From the NCBI GenBank assembly GCA_002722385.1, contig PBLR01000037.1:1-15895 (forward strand): a stretch of 15,895 nucleotides of DNA, written 5' to 3'. Both the position numbers and the translations under genes were made by a program. The notes under the pieces were generated by a model. That model saw nothing but the letters and a program-made list of their open reading frames with translations, ran no database searches and was not told the DNA's origin. Position 1 is the stretch's first letter; each line of letters starts with the position of its first letter. The stretch comes from SAR116 cluster bacterium (GTDB lineage Bacteria > Pseudomonadota > Alphaproteobacteria > Puniceispirillales > Puniceispirillaceae). Below, one piece after another: positions 6,991-15,781 of the stretch.

Positions 6991-7545
6991 TCAGGAGGCT
7001 TCAGCCTGGTCAGCGGCCTTACCCAGAACTTCAGCCACTTTGCGGCCGCGCTTGGCAGCGACAGACCGTGGTGCCTGAATGGACTTCAGCGCGTTAAAGG
7101 TTGCTTTAATCATGTTATGCGGGTTCGAGGTACCGATAGATTTCGCCACCACATCCTGCACACCAAGAGCTTCAAAAACAGCACGCATCGGGCCACCGGC
7201 AATGATACCTGTGCCAGATGGTGCAGAGCGAAGCTGAACCCGGCCTGCGCCATAACGGCCCAGGATGTCATGATGCAGCGTCCGGCCATCACGAAGCGGA
7301 ATGCGAACCATATCGCGCTTGGCGTTTTCGGTTGCCTTGCGAATAGCTTCTGGCACTTCCTTGGCTTTGCCTGTACCAAAGCCAACCCGGCCTTTGCCGT
7401 CACCAACGACCACCAGAGCGGCGAAACCGAACCGGCGGCCCCCTTTGACCACTTTAGCAACGCGGTTGATGCCAACCAGCTTTTCAATCAGTTCAGGCTC
7501 ATCTCTGAGGTTGCCCTGTTCTGCTCTGTCATTATTGCGTGCCAT
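6991..7545 (-). CDS. rpsE: 30S ribosomal protein S5
   Basis: A 184-residue S5, which helps form the mRNA entry region and influences decoding accuracy. The N-terminal double-stranded-RNA-binding-like domain has the signature [20 protein letters not shown] at about residues 33-52, followed by [20 protein letters not shown]. The C-terminal domain contains [19 protein letters not shown] and the [18 protein letters not shown] motif. The ATG has AAAGGAG upstream. It begins 11 bases after the rplR stop. Confidence 0.98.
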   Translation of the reverse strand: MARNNDRAEQGNLRDEPELIEKLVGINRVAKVVKGGRRFGFAALVVVGDGKGRVGFGTGKAKEVPEAIRKATENAKRDMVRIPLRDGRTLHHDILGRYGAGRVQLRSAPSGTGIIAGGPMRAVFEALGVQDVVAKSIGTSNPHNMIKATFNALKSIQAPRSVAAKRGRKVAEVLGKAADQAEAS

Positions 7546-7556
7546 CGCTCGCTCCT

Positions 7557-7919
7557 TTAAAATTCAAGGCCGGCTTCGCGCGCGGCATCGGCAAGGGCTT
7601 TCACCCGGCCGTGATACATATACCCACCACGGTCAAACACAACCGCCTTGACCCCTTTGCCAACAGCCCGCTCACCAATGGCTTTGCCAATCGCAGCAGC
7701 AGCGGCCATATCCGCACCGGTCTTACCGACCTTTTTGAAGTCTGCTTCCAGAGATGAGGCAGCCGCCAGAGTTGCGCCTGTCGCGTCATCAATCACCTGG
7801 GCATAAATATGCTTTGATGATCTGTGCACAGACAGACGCGGCTGACCATTTGCATTTTTCTTCAGGCTTGTGCGGTTACGGACACGACGCCGTTCAAACA
7901 TTTGTCTTGAGCTCAACAT
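7557..7919 (-). CDS. rplR: 50S ribosomal protein L18
   Basis: A 120-residue L18, which binds 5S rRNA with L5 and helps seat it in the central protuberance. The N-terminus is basic ([15 protein letters not shown]), then the conserved [18 protein letters not shown] at about residues 28-45. The C-terminal [20 protein letters not shown] is the family hallmark. The start at 7919 is supported by an AAGGA upstream; a later in-frame ATG at codon 7 has a poor ribosome site. It lies 12 bases after rplF. Confidence 0.97.
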   Translation of the reverse strand: MLSSRQMFERRRVRNRTSLKKNANGQPRLSVHRSSKHIYAQVIDDATGATLAAASSLEADFKKVGKTGADMAAAAAIGKAIGERAVGKGVKAVVFDRGGYMYHGRVKALADAAREAGLEF

Positions 7920-7931
7920 CTGACCTAATCC

Positions 7932-8465
7932 TTATTTCTTCTTGCCTTCTTTGCGGACAATATGCTCTTCAGCATATTTCACACCCTTGCCCTTGAATGG
8001 CTCAGGCGGACGCTTGGCACGCACTTCTGAGGCAAACTGACCCAGCAGTTGTTTATCTGCACCAGTAATCTCAATCTTGGTGTTGTTTTCCACCTTGACT
8101 GTCAGACCGGCAGGAATATCCATTACAACAGGATGGCTGAAGCCCAGGTTCAGCTGCAGCTTGTTTCCCTGCATCGCGGCCCGGTAACCAACCCCGTTAA
8201 TCTCAAGATTACGGGTAAAGCCTGTGGATACGCCGACAACCATATTGTTGATGTTTGCCCGGACTGTACCCCAGATAGAGCGGCCCTGAATGTTCTTTTC
8301 ACGCGGGGTGACGGTGACCACACCATCATTCACGGCAACGTCAACATTTGACGGCAAAGCCATCGCCAGCTCGCCCTTGCTGCCCTTGGCCACAAGACGC
8401 GCGCCTTCAGTTGTCAGGTTAACACCATCAGGAAGTTTAATCGGAGAATTTCCAACACGAGACAT
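7932..8465 (-). CDS. rplF: 50S ribosomal protein L6
   Basis: A 177-residue L6, a two-domain large-subunit protein near the factor-binding site. It begins MSRVGNSPIKLPDGV and has the conserved GTVRANINNMVVGVSTGF near residues 86-103. The second domain shows VGYRAAMQGNKLQLNLGFSH and the C-terminal signature RAKRPPEPFKGKGVKY. The length equals the usual bacterial protein. A strong AAAGGAGAGG precedes the ATG, 12 bases after rpsH. Confidence 0.98.
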   Translation of the reverse strand: MSRVGNSPIKLPDGVNLTTEGARLVAKGSKGELAMALPSNVDVAVNDGVVTVTPREKNIQGRSIWGTVRANINNMVVGVSTGFTRNLEINGVGYRAAMQGNKLQLNLGFSHPVVMDIPAGLTVKVENNTKIEITGADKQLLGQFASEVRAKRPPEPFKGKGVKYAEEHIVRKEGKKK

Positions 8466-8477
8466 CGAACCTCTCCT

Positions 8478-8876
8478 TTAAAATACCTGGCAGAGCACTT
8501 CGCCGCCAACATTGGCAACACGTGCTTCATTGTCAGACAACACACCCTGAGGTGTAGACAGAACCGCAATACCCAGACCGTTATACACGCGGGTTAAGTC
8601 CTTAATACCGCTATATACGCGTCTGCCCGGTGTGGAGACCCGCTTGATCTCAGAGATCACAGGCAGACCTTCATGATATTTCAGCTCAATCTTCAGCTCG
8701 GAAATACCGTTGCGCACTTCAACAGATGAATAGTCACGGATATAGCCTTCACGCTTCAGCACTTCCAGCACATTTGCGCGCAGGCGTGACGCCGGACTGG
8801 ACACGACAGCCTTACGGGCTGACTGACCATTCCTGATCCGTGTAATCATATCTCCAAGAGGATCACTCATAGACAT
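8478..8876 (-). CDS. rpsH: 30S ribosomal protein S8
   Basis: A 132-residue S8, a primary 16S rRNA binder of the central domain. The start [18 protein letters not shown] is typical of alphaproteobacteria. The C-terminal half contains [18 protein letters not shown] with the STPQG-type RNA-binding loop, then GGEVLCQVF at the end. In E. coli, S8 represses the spc operon by binding its mRNA near rplE; no obvious copy of that site was seen in the rplX-rplE junction here. AAGGAG lies eight bases ahead of the ATG, and the gap from rpsN is only 15 bases. Confidence 0.98.
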   Translation of the reverse strand: MSMSDPLGDMITRIRNGQSARKAVVSSPASRLRANVLEVLKREGYIRDYSSVEVRNGISELKIELKYHEGLPVISEIKRVSTPGRRVYSGIKDLTRVYNGLGIAVLSTPQGVLSDNEARVANVGGEVLCQVF

Positions 8877-8891
8877 TGCAATCTCTCCTTC

Positions 8892-9197
8892 TTACCAGCT
8901 TGACTTCACAACACCCGGGACCTGACCAAATGAGGCCAGATCACGAAGCGCGATCCGAGACATTTTCAGTTTACGGTAATAGCCGCGTGGACGACCGGTC
9001 ACCAGGCACCGGTTACGAACGCGGATGCGTGAGCTGTCACGTGGCTCCTGAGCCAGCTTGCAGGACGCAGCGAACCGTTCTTCCATGGAAATGGATTTAT
9101 CACGCATTACCGCGCGCAACGCATCACGACGGGCGCTTTTGGCAGCAACCTTGCGCGCACGGCGGTTATTTTTTTCAACAGCACTTTTCTTGGCCAT
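8892..9197 (-). CDS. rpsN: 30S ribosomal protein S14 (long, zinc-free form)
   Basis: A 101-residue S14 of the long form. It begins [19 protein letters not shown] and carries the C-terminal signature [20 protein letters not shown], ending PGVVKSSW. The paired CxxC zinc motifs of the short form are missing, as expected for this type. It acts in the 30S head with S3 and S10. The ATG has AAGGG upstream and follows rplE by 29 bases. Confidence 0.98.
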   Translation of the reverse strand: MAKKSAVEKNNRRARKVAAKSARRDALRAVMRDKSISMEERFAASCKLAQEPRDSSRIRVRNRCLVTGRPRGYYRKLKMSRIALRDLASFGQVPGVVKSSW

Positions 9198-9226
9198 GTT
9201 CTATACCCTTTTCTGTGTCGGCTGTT

Positions 9227-9772
9227 TTAAGCGTTTGCAAAGGGAAACTGAAAGCCGCGAAGAAGTTCGCGTGCTTCGTCATCCGATTTTGCACTGGTCA
9301 CAACGATGATATCCATGCCGCGGACTTCATCGACCTTGTCATATTCAATTTCCGGGAACACGATCTGCTCTTTGATCCCCAGGGCATAATTGCCTGAGCC
9401 ATCAAAGCTCTTGCCGTTCAGACCACGGAAGTCACGAACACGAGGCAGAGCAATCGTAACCAGACGATCCAGAAATTCATACATTCTGTCCGACCGCAAA
9501 GTCACCTTACAGCCAATCGCCATGCCTTCACGCAGCTTAAAGGCTGCATTCGCCTTCTTCGCCCGTGTGACAACTGGCTTCTGGCCAGAAATCGCTGTCA
9601 TGTCACTGACAGCATGCTCAATCTTCTTGGAATCACGGACGGCACTGCCGACACCCATATTGATCACAACCTTTTCCAGGCGCGGGACTTCGAACATGTT
9701 GCCATATCCGAACTTTTCAATAAGAGCCGGGCGAACAGCCGTCAGATAATGTTCTTCAAGACGCGTTTTCAT
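9227..9772 (-). CDS. rplE: 50S ribosomal protein L5
   Basis: A 181-residue L5, which binds 5S rRNA with L18 and contacts the P-site tRNA and S13 across the subunit bridge. Visible family segments are [20 protein letters not shown] at about residues 29-48, [20 protein letters not shown], and the P-site loop region [20 protein letters not shown] near 110-129. The protein ends with the [10 protein letters not shown] pattern. AAGGAA precedes the ATG. It is 17 bases after rplX. Confidence 0.98.
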   Translation of the reverse strand: MKTRLEEHYLTAVRPALIEKFGYGNMFEVPRLEKVVINMGVGSAVRDSKKIEHAVSDMTAISGQKPVVTRAKKANAAFKLREGMAIGCKVTLRSDRMYEFLDRLVTIALPRVRDFRGLNGKSFDGSGNYALGIKEQIVFPEIEYDKVDEVRGMDIIVVTSAKSDDEARELLRGFQFPFANA

Positions 9773-9789
9773 CTCAGCTTCCTTCTCGG

Positions 9790-10104
9790 TTAATCAATCG
9801 CCTTACCCGACTTGCGGGCAATGCGCACTTTTTTGCCATCAGCTGTGTCGTAACCGACTCTGGTGGCTGTATTTGTTTCAGGATCAATCAGCGCAATGTT
9901 TGATACATGAATAGGCGCTTCCATCTGCTCAATCCCACCAGAGTTGGTCTGAGTCGGACGGCGGTGACGGGTCACCATATTGATGCCTTGTACCTTGACC
10001 CGGCTGTCAGCAGGGCGCACTTCAATCACTTCACCTGTGCGGCCTTTATCTTTGCCGGTCCGCACAATGACCTGGTCGCCTTTTTTAATCTTCAGCTTTG
10101 CCAT
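9790..10104 (-). CDS. rplX: 50S ribosomal protein L24
   Basis: A 104-residue L24, an early-assembly large-subunit protein located near the exit tunnel. The N-terminal KOW motif region reads [20 protein letters not shown] at about residues 4-23, followed by [13 protein letters not shown] and [15 protein letters not shown]. One base separates it from the rplN stop (TAACATG). Its strong GGAGGTG ribosome site lies inside the end of rplN, so translation of the two is probably coupled. Confidence 0.98.
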   Translation of the reverse strand: MAKLKIKKGDQVIVRTGKDKGRTGEVIEVRPADSRVKVQGINMVTRHRRPTQTNSGGIEQMEAPIHVSNIALIDPETNTATRVGYDTADGKKVRIARKSGKAID

Positions 10105-10105
10105 G

Positions 10106-10474
10106 TTACAGCACCTCCGGAGCCAGAGACACGATCTTCATGAAATTGCGAGACCGCAATTCACGGGTCACAGGACCAAAAATCCGTGTGCCGATAGGCT
10201 CATTCTGTTTGTTCAGCAAAACAGCCGCATTTTTATCGAACCGGATAGCGGTCCCGTCATTGCGTCTGATTTCTTTGGCGGTCCGTACGATAACCGCACG
10301 ATAGACATCACCCTTTTTCACTTTGCCGCGCGGGATAGCTTCTTTTACAGAAACGACGATGATGTCACCAACACCGGCAATCTTACGGCCTGTACCCCCG
10401 AGGACCTTGATACACTGTACGCGGCGCGCACCAGAGTTATCAGCCACCTCAAGATTTGTCTGCATTTGAATCAT
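10106..10474 (-). CDS. rplN: 50S ribosomal protein L14
   Basis: A 122-residue L14, a barrel protein at the subunit interface. The family start [20 protein letters not shown] is intact, with [20 protein letters not shown] near residues 26-45 and [20 protein letters not shown] in the middle. The C-terminus reads FGPVTRELR then [17 protein letters not shown] is present ahead of the ATG. It follows rpsQ by 21 bases. This is the first gene of the classical spc block, but there is no promoter-sized gap, so the S10 and spc blocks are probably one transcript here. Confidence 0.98.
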   Translation of the reverse strand: MIQMQTNLEVADNSGARRVQCIKVLGGTGRKIAGVGDIIVVSVKEAIPRGKVKKGDVYRAVIVRTAKEIRRNDGTAIRFDKNAAVLLNKQNEPIGTRIFGPVTRELRSRNFMKIVSLAPEVL

Positions 10475-10495
10475 AACAGCTCTCCTCTAGGCCGG

Positions 10496-10738
10496 TTATT
10501 TCGCGGCGTCGTCATAGACGACCTCAAAGGATTTGTTCTTCGAAATCGGGGCACATTCGCGAATATTCACTGTATCCCCTTTCTTCGCCTTATTCTCAGC
10601 ATCGTGAGCAGCGAATTTCTTAGACGTGTTGATGAACTTTTTATAGACAGGATGCATGATCCGGCGTTCAACACGCACGATAACGGTTTTATCCGCCTTA
10701 TCGCTGACAACAGTGCCCTGCATAATACGCTTTGGCAT
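10496..10738 (-). CDS. rpsQ: 30S ribosomal protein S17
   Basis: An 80-residue S17, a primary 16S rRNA-binding protein with an OB fold. It has the signature [20 protein letters not shown] at about residues 8-27 and [14 protein letters not shown] following. The [20 protein letters not shown] segment lies near the end. The length is normal for the family. GAGGT lies ahead of the ATG, and the gap from rpmC is 12 bases. Confidence 0.97.
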   Translation of the reverse strand: MPKRIMQGTVVSDKADKTVIVRVERRIMHPVYKKFINTSKKFAAHDAENKAKKGDTVNIRECAPISKNKSFEVVYDDAAK

Positions 10739-10750
10739 AACTACTACCTC

Positions 10751-10963
10751 TTAAGCTTCGCTGTTTGCGGCTGACATTTCGCCAAGCACCGTCTTAATCC
10801 GCGCAATTTCACGACGGACAATGCGCACCCGTGATGGGTTTTCCATCTCACCAGACGCCACCTTGAACCGCAGATTGAACTGCTCTTTTTTCAACTCAAC
10901 CAGCTTGGCCTTCAATTCGTCGGCTGACTGGCTGCGGAATGTTTCTGCTTTCACAATCGACAT
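10751..10963 (-). CDS. rpmC: 50S ribosomal protein L29
   Basis: A 70-residue L29, a two-helix protein at the exit tunnel that, with L23, contacts trigger factor and SRP. The visible pattern is the first helix with [20 protein letters not shown] at about residues 13-32, then [23 protein letters not shown] precedes the ATG by 11 bases. It lies 23 bases after rplP. Confidence 0.97.
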   Translation of the reverse strand: MSIVKAETFRSQSADELKAKLVELKKEQFNLRFKVASGEMENPSRVRIVRREIARIKTVLGEMSAANSEA

Positions 10964-10986
10964 CGCTCGAAATACTCCTTATCAGC

Positions 10987-11406
10987 CTATTCGCCTTCGC
11001 CAAGGCGGCGAACAATCTTGGTTTCAATCGGCAGCTTTGCAGCGGCCAGTTTGAACGCCTCCTGGGCCATTTCCCATGAAACCCCGTCCAGCTCAAACAT
11101 AATCCGTCCAGGGGCAACTCTGGCAACCCAATATTCAGGTGAGCCCTTACCTTTACCCATTCTGACCTCAGCAGGCTTTGATGATACAGGCACATCAGGA
11201 AACACCCGGATCCAGAGCCGGCCGGCACGACGCAGATGGCGTGTGATTGCCCGACGGGCGGCCTCAATCTGACGAGCGGTAATCCGCTCAGGAGATGTGG
11301 CTTTCAGACCATAAGCGCCGAAATTGAGGCTGGTGCCCCCCTTGGCCATACCGTGGATACGGCCCTTATGCGCTTTACGGAATTTAGTACGTTTTGGCGA
11401 TAGCAT
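10987..11406 (-). CDS. rplP: 50S ribosomal protein L16
   Basis: A 139-residue L16, which contacts A-site tRNA near the peptidyl transferase centre. It begins [19 protein letters not shown] and has [20 protein letters not shown] near residues 31-50. The [20 protein letters not shown] segment follows, then the [20 protein letters not shown] signature at about 82-101. GAGGA lies upstream of the ATG, 20 bases after rpsC. Confidence 0.98.
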   Translation of the reverse strand: MLSPKRTKFRKAHKGRIHGMAKGGTSLNFGAYGLKATSPERITARQIEAARRAITRHLRRAGRLWIRVFPDVPVSSKPAEVRMGKGKGSPEYWVARVAPGRIMFELDGVSWEMAQEAFKLAAAKLPIETKIVRRLGEGE

Positions 11407-11426
11407 CGTAACTTATCCTCTTTCGC

Positions 11427-12122
11427 TTAGCCGTTTTGCCGCATTGACGGACCAGACTGCTGTTCAGCAAGGCGCTTGTCCTGAGCCATTGGATCATGAC
11501 CGATAACCTCACCTTTAAAGACCCACACCTTGATGCCGATAGCCCCATAAGTGGTCTGTGCAGTGGCTTCACCGTAATCAACTTCAGCACGCAATGTGTG
11601 AAGCGGCACACGGCCTTCGCGGTACCATTCGGTCCGGGCAATTTCTGCCCCGCCCAAACGACCGGCACAATTAATCCGCACACCTTGTGCGCCAAGACGC
11701 ATCGCTGACTGAACCGCCCGCTTCATCGCGCGGCGGAACCCCACCCGGCGTTCCAGCTGCTGGGCAATATTCTCACCAATCAGCTTGGCATCAATCTCAG
11801 GCTTGCGAACCTCAACAATATTCAGGCTGACCTCTGTGCCGACACGCTTGGTCAAATCAGCACGCAGCTTTTCGATATCCTGGCCTTTTTTACCGATAAT
11901 CAGACCTGGGCGACCGGCATAAATGGTCACACGGGCCCGGCCGGCAGGACGTTCAATAACCACACGGCTAATCCCGGCTGGCTTGAGGCGTTCCATCAGA
12001 TGGTTGCGCAGTTCAATATCTTTATGCAACAGATCACCATAGTTGCGATCGGCAAACCAGCGCGAATCCCAGGTTCTGTTGATCCCGACCCGCAGGCCGA
12101 TTGGTTTTACTTTCTGACCCAT
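11427..12122 (-). CDS. rpsC: 30S ribosomal protein S3
   Basis: A 231-residue S3, which lines the mRNA entry channel. It starts [20 protein letters not shown]. The KH domain contains [20 protein letters not shown] with the GxxG-type loop at about residues 69-88. The C-terminal domain has [20 protein letters not shown] sequence (here [20 protein letters not shown]) and the TLRAEVDYG pattern. The ATG follows the rplV TAG directly (TAGATG), with GAGGAG inside the end of rplV, so translation is probably coupled. Confidence 0.98.
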   Translation of the reverse strand: MGQKVKPIGLRVGINRTWDSRWFADRNYGDLLHKDIELRNHLMERLKPAGISRVVIERPAGRARVTIYAGRPGLIIGKKGQDIEKLRADLTKRVGTEVSLNIVEVRKPEIDAKLIGENIAQQLERRVGFRRAMKRAVQSAMRLGAQGVRINCAGRLGGAEIARTEWYREGRVPLHTLRAEVDYGEATAQTTYGAIGIKVWVFKGEVIGHDPMAQDKRLAEQQSGPSMRQNG

Positions 12123-12503
12123 CTATGCCTGCTCCTCTTTTTCGGCAACAACAATGGTAAGATGTGAAAACGGCTTCAAAATCCGTGCACCGCGACCGCG
12201 GGCACGTGCCTTAAAGCGTTTCATGACCAGCCCCTTACCGACATGGGCCTCTTTAACCACCAGACGATCAACATCTAGTGAATGATTGTTTTCTGCGTTG
12301 GCAATCGCTGACTGCAGGACCTTTTTCACATCACCAGCGATGCGGCGGCGTGAAAAAGACAAGGTCGCAATGGCCTTATTGGCATCCATGCCGCGGATCA
12401 TCGCCGCAACAAGGTTCAGTTTCTGCGGGCTAACACGCAAATTCCGCAGCACGGCCTGTGCTTCGTTATCTGCAACCCTGCGTGGTGAAGATTGTTTACC
12501 CAT
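12123..12503 (-). CDS. rplV: 50S ribosomal protein L22
   Basis: A 126-residue L22. Its extended loop lines the exit tunnel near the macrolide-binding region and can take part in nascent-chain stalling. The N-terminal region includes [20 protein letters not shown] at about residues 22-41. The [20 protein letters not shown] segment near 65-84 precedes the loop [23 protein letters not shown] ribosome site is seen. It lies 10 bases after rpsS and abuts rpsC. Confidence 0.97.
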   Translation of the reverse strand: MGKQSSPRRVADNEAQAVLRNLRVSPQKLNLVAAMIRGMDANKAIATLSFSRRRIAGDVKKVLQSAIANAENNHSLDVDRLVVKEAHVGKGLVMKRFKARARGRGARILKPFSHLTIVVAEKEEQA

Positions 12504-12513
12504 CTTACCCTAC

Positions 12514-12789
12514 CTATCGCTTTGATTTCTTATCTGCGGCGTGACCGTAATAGGTACGGGTCGGCGCAAATTCACCAAACTTGTGGCCCACCATATCTTC
12601 TGACACAGCAACGGGCACATGTTTGCGGCCATTATAAACACCAAAGGTCAACCCCACGAACTGTGGCAGAATCGTAGACCGGCGTGACCAGATCTTGATG
12701 ACATCATTGCGCCCAGACGCAGCAGCCTTTTCTGCTTTTTTCAGCAGATAACCGTCTACAAACGGGCCTTTCCAAACTGAACGAGCCAT
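12514..12789 (-). CDS. rpsS: 30S ribosomal protein S19
   Basis: A 91-residue S19, a head protein that pairs with S13. It has the standard start [20 protein letters not shown], the motif [20 protein letters not shown] at about residues 31-50, and the C-terminal [19 protein letters not shown]. The length matches the family. AGGAG is present but about 12 bases from the ATG, slightly long. It follows rplB by 18 bases. Confidence 0.98.
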   Translation of the reverse strand: MARSVWKGPFVDGYLLKKAEKAAASGRNDVIKIWSRRSTILPQFVGLTFGVYNGRKHVPVAVSEDMVGHKFGEFAPTRTYYGHAADKKSKR

Positions 12790-12807
12790 AGTCTTACTCT
12801 ACTCCTT

Positions 12808-13632
12808 TTAAGGCTTGCGACGGCGCACAATCAGACGATCTGTCTTCTTGTTATTGCGTGTGCGCTTGCCTTTGGTTGGCTTACCCCATGGGGTGACAGG
12901 ATGACGGCCACCTGATGTGCGCCCTTCACCACCACCATGCGGGTGATCAATTGGGTTCATGACAACGCCGCGAACATGCGGACGCTTGCCCAGCCAGCGG
13001 CTGCGGCCGGCCTTACCAATCTTAATGTTCTGCTGGTCTGAATTAGAGACCGCACCGATTGACGCCATACATTCAGAGCGCACTAGACGAACCTCACCAG
13101 AAGCAAGGCGCAGAATGGCATGGCCCCGGTCACGACCGACAAGCTGGACATAGGTCCCGGCGGAACGGGCCAGCTGGCCGCCCTTGCCTGGCTTCAGTTC
13201 AACATTATGGATCAATGTGCCGACTGGAATATTGTTCAGCGGCAGAGCATTACCTGGCTTGATATCAGCAGACGGGCCAGCTTCAACCTTGTCACCAACA
13301 GCCAGACGCTGTGGTGCAATGATGTATGACTGCTCGCCATCTTCATAAGTGATCAGCGCAATAAAGGCTGTCCGGTTCGGATCATATTCGATCCGCTCAA
13401 CCACAGCCGGAATACCCTGCTTGGTCCGCTTGAAATCAACCAGACGGTAACGGCGCTTATGGCCGCCACCACGCTGCCAAGAGGTGATGTGACCTGAATT
13501 ATTGCGGCCGCCAGATTTGGTCAGACCTTCAGTCAGCTTCTTGACCGGCCCGCCCTTATGCAGGGCTGATTTGTCCACCAGAACCAGGTTCCGCTGGCTT
13601 GGTGTTGTGGGATTAAACGTCTTCAACGGCAT
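12808..13632 (-). CDS. rplB: 50S ribosomal protein L2
   Basis: A 274-residue L2, needed for subunit joining and close to the peptidyl transferase centre. The N-terminal RNA-binding domain shows [20 protein letters not shown] at about residues 42-61 and [24 protein letters not shown] sequence. The C-terminal domain contains [20 protein letters not shown] at about 220-239. Its His230 corresponds to the conserved His229 of the E. coli protein. The protein ends in a very basic tail. The ribosome site GGGAG lies in the last codons of rplW; the gap is five bases. Confidence 0.99.
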   Translation of the reverse strand: MPLKTFNPTTPSQRNLVLVDKSALHKGGPVKKLTEGLTKSGGRNNSGHITSWQRGGGHKRRYRLVDFKRTKQGIPAVVERIEYDPNRTAFIALITYEDGEQSYIIAPQRLAVGDKVEAGPSADIKPGNALPLNNIPVGTLIHNVELKPGKGGQLARSAGTYVQLVGRDRGHAILRLASGEVRLVRSECMASIGAVSNSDQQNIKIGKAGRSRWLGKRPHVRGVVMNPIDHPHGGGEGRTSGGRHPVTPWGKPTKGKRTRNNKKTDRLIVRRRKP

Positions 13633-13637
13633 CTGTC

Positions 13638-13964
13638 TTAAGCTCCCATCATGTCAATCGCCTGGCCATCGGCCAAAGTGACGATTGCCTTTTTTATGTC
13701 GCTCCGGCGCCCGTTACGGCCTTTGAACATCTTTGTCTTGCCCTTCAGCACAGATGTGTTGACCGCGGTAACCTTGACATTGAACAACATTTCAACAGCT
13801 GCTTTAATCTCTGGCTTGGTTGCGGTCATCGCCACAACGAATGACACCTGACCATGCTCACCGCCCATGGTTGACTTTTCAGTCACCAGAGGACGGATGA
13901 TCGTGTCATAGGCCTGGATTTGGCTCAGCTTTGTTTCTACGCGCTTGCGTGGGCGAATGCTCAT
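13638..13964 (-). CDS. rplW: 50S ribosomal protein L23
   Basis: A 108-residue L23, a docking site at the exit tunnel for trigger factor and SRP. Visible family segments are [15 protein letters not shown] near residues 19-33, [20 protein letters not shown], and [20 protein letters not shown]. The N-terminus ([14 protein letters not shown]) is about ten residues longer than the shortest family members. It overlaps rplD by four bases (ATGA) and has AGGAG eight bases upstream within rplD. Confidence 0.97.
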   Translation of the reverse strand: MSIRPRKRVETKLSQIQAYDTIIRPLVTEKSTMGGEHGQVSFVVAMTATKPEIKAAVEMLFNVKVTAVNTSVLKGKTKMFKGRNGRRSDIKKAIVTLADGQAIDMMGA

Positions 13965-14578
13965 TTTAGGCGCTCCTCAAGATAAGCGGCCGCATCACGT
14001 GACAGCACAAGCACATCACGGCGGACCATGTCATAAACATTTGCCCCCTGCTGAGGCAGAACATCAACAAATGGCAGGTTTGACGCGGCACGGCTGAAAT
14101 CAGCGTCCACATTCTCCCCGCCCAGGATAAGCGCGTTGGTTGCGCCCAGCTTTTCCAGCCTGTCCTTCAGCGCAGATGTCTTGGCGTCTGCTTTCATATC
14201 ATCAATGATAATCAGCTGCCCCGCAGCCATTTTTGCAGACAGAACAGAGCGCATGCCCAGCTGGCGAATTTTCTTCGGCAGGCTGTGCTCATACCCACGA
14301 ACAACTGGACCATGGACGACACCACCACCACGGAACTGAGACACTGAGCCGTTACCCGCACGCGCCCGGCCAGTCCCTTTTTGACGGAACATTTTTGCTC
14401 CTGTCTTTGCCACTTCACTGCGGCCTTTGACTTTATGTGTGCCGGCGCGGCGCTTGGCCAGCTGCCACTTCACAACGCGGGCCACAATATCTGCGCGCGG
14501 CTCAATACCGAAAACGGAATCCGCCAGTTCAATATCGCCCTTCTTGCGATTATCGATGGTCTTTACATCAACCTTCAT
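13961..14578 (-). CDS. rplD: 50S ribosomal protein L4
   Basis: A 205-residue L4 that reaches into the exit tunnel. The start [20 protein letters not shown] is typical, and AAGG lies upstream. The basic tunnel loop region [20 protein letters not shown] appears at about residues 55-74, followed by [21 protein letters not shown] 40-codon in-frame extension inside rplC was rejected as a shadow. The first 11 bases overlap the end of rplC, so the two are probably coupled. In E. coli, L4 also represses the S10 operon by transcription attenuation and translation control; whether it does so here is not shown. Confidence 0.98.
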   Translation of the reverse strand: MKVDVKTIDNRKKGDIELADSVFGIEPRADIVARVVKWQLAKRRAGTHKVKGRSEVAKTGAKMFRQKGTGRARAGNGSVSQFRGGGVVHGPVVRGYEHSLPKKIRQLGMRSVLSAKMAAGQLIIIDDMKADAKTSALKDRLEKLGATNALILGGENVDADFSRAASNLPFVDVLPQQGANVYDMVRRDVLVLSRDAAAYLEERLK

Positions 14579-15374
14579 CTGTCGTGCCCTTCTCATCTTG
14601 CGTTGCAGCTGCTTCTGGCGCGTCTGCGACTTGTGCATCATCTGCCTGCGCCTCAACAGCTGGCTCATCAGCAGCAGGAACGGCCGCCGCATCAGCACTG
14701 TCTGTCACCAGACCAGCCGGGAATGGTGCGTCCTCTGGACGGGCCTTCTTGACCGCATCTGACAACAGCACCCAGCCATTCTTTGCCCCGGGAACCGCGC
14801 CATGAATAAGAATCAGGCCATGTTCATCATCTGTTGAAACAACCTCAAGGTTTTGTGTGGTGACCCGCACAGCCCCCATGTGACCGGCCATCTTCTTGCC
14901 CTTGAACACCTTGCCCGGGTCCTGACACTGACCTGTTGAGCCATGTGAGCGGTGAGAGATAGACACACCGTGTGACGCCCGCAGACCGCCAAAATTATGC
15001 CGCTTCATCGCACCTGCAAAACCCTTACCCTGAGAGATGCCAACAGCGTCAACCTTTTGTCCGGCAACGAAATGTGAAACCCCGAATGTGGCCCCGACAT
15101 CAACCATTGCATCATCACTGACGCGAAACTCAGCTAGCTTGCGCTTTGGCAGCACAGAGGCTTTGCCATAATGGCCGCGAAGGGCCTTTGATACATTTTT
15201 GACCTTGGCTGTACCGGCCCCCAACTGAAGCGCTGTATAGCCATCACGTTCGGTCGTCTTCTGAGAGACCACCTGAACATCATCCAGTTTCAGGACGGTT
15301 ACCGGAATATGTTCGCCTGCGTCATTAAATACACGCGTCATCCCGATTTTTCTTGCAATCACACCGCTACGCAT
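14568..15374 (-). CDS. rplC: 50S ribosomal protein L3 with long acidic C-terminal tail
   Basis: A 268-residue L3, an assembly-initiating protein near the peptidyl transferase centre. It begins [20 protein letters not shown]. The central extension has [20 protein letters not shown] at about residues 118-137 and [20 protein letters not shown] at about 145-164. That stretch includes a Gln (149) matching the site methylated by PrmB in E. coli. Past about residue 222 there is a tail of some 47 residues rich in Ala, Asp and Glu, absent from the E. coli protein (about 209 residues); similar tails occur in alphaproteobacteria. The coding end overlaps rplD by 11 bases. GAAGGAA precedes the ATG. Confidence 0.98.
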   Translation of the reverse strand: MRSGVIARKIGMTRVFNDAGEHIPVTVLKLDDVQVVSQKTTERDGYTALQLGAGTAKVKNVSKALRGHYGKASVLPKRKLAEFRVSDDAMVDVGATFGVSHFVAGQKVDAVGISQGKGFAGAMKRHNFGGLRASHGVSISHRSHGSTGQCQDPGKVFKGKKMAGHMGAVRVTTQNLEVVSTDDEHGLILIHGAVPGAKNGWVLLSDAVKKARPEDAPFPAGLVTDSADAAAVPAADEPAVEAQADDAQVADAPEAAATQDEKGTTDEG

Positions 15375-15406
15375 AACGCTGTTCCTTCACTTAATTCAAT
15401 TCGTGT

Positions 15407-15715
15407 CTACAGTTTAATTTCCACATCAACGCCAGCAGCCAAATCAAGCTTCATAAGCGCATCAACGGTCTGTGGTGTCGGATCGATAATGTCCAGCAAC
15501 CGCTTATGTGTCCGCATTTCAAACTGCTCGCGGCTCTTTTTATCAATGTGCGGAGAGCGCAATACAGTAAATCTGCTGATATTTGTAGGCAGAGGAATCG
15601 GGCCACGGACATTTGCCCCGGTACGCTTAGCGGTATTCACGATCTCGTTTGTAGACTGGTCGAGAATGCGGTGATCGAATGCCTTTAACCGAATACGAAT
15701 ATTCTGGTTTTCCAT
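15407..15715 (-). CDS. rpsJ: 30S ribosomal protein S10 (NusE)
   Basis: A 102-residue S10, a head protein that also acts as NusE, joining NusB and NusG in antitermination and transcription-translation coupling. It begins [20 protein letters not shown] and has the conserved [20 protein letters not shown] at about residues 32-51, followed by [20 protein letters not shown]. The length is one less than E. coli S10. AAGGA lies upstream of the ATG. It is the first gene of the S10 block, 66 bases after tuf, with a terminator-like hairpin in between. Confidence 0.98.
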   Translation of the reverse strand: MENQNIRIRLKAFDHRILDQSTNEIVNTAKRTGANVRGPIPLPTNISRFTVLRSPHIDKKSREQFEMRTHKRLLDIIDPTPQTVDALMKLDLAAGVDVEIKL

Positions 15716-15739
15716 GACTCTATTCCTTTTTCAATCAGC

Positions 15740-15765
15740 AAAAGGAGAGGCACATGGCCTCTCCT
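15740..15765 (-). promoter_or_regulatory. Terminator-like hairpin in the tuf-rpsJ gap, possible attenuator
   Basis: AGGAGAGGC at 15765-15757 and GCCTCTCCT at 15751-15743 form a perfect 9-bp stem with a 5-base loop, about 16 bases past the tuf stop. It runs into four U residues (the last stem base plus 15742-15740), which makes it a weak or partial intrinsic terminator. The left arm contains AGGAG and the loop contains an ATG, together starting a six-codon ORF (15755-15735). A partial stop here would lower S10-block transcription relative to tuf. The structure is clear; its activity is inferred. Confidence 0.5.
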
Positions 15766-15781
15766 CAATAAGTTGTTATCT

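Noticed and set aside
9760..9800. S8-type translational control site at the rplX-rplE junction
   Set aside because: I could not find the helix and internal-loop pattern of the E. coli site in the 17-base gap and neighbouring codons.
9980..10774. Long plus-strand open frame (264 codons) opposite rplX, rplN and rpsQ
   Set aside because: It runs antisense to three unmistakable ribosomal genes, has no recognisable motif, and is explained by codon bias of the opposite strand.
14579..14698. 40-codon in-frame extension of rplD inside rplC
   Set aside because: The L4 family start is the ATG at 14578; the upstream part is a shadow of the L3 tail.
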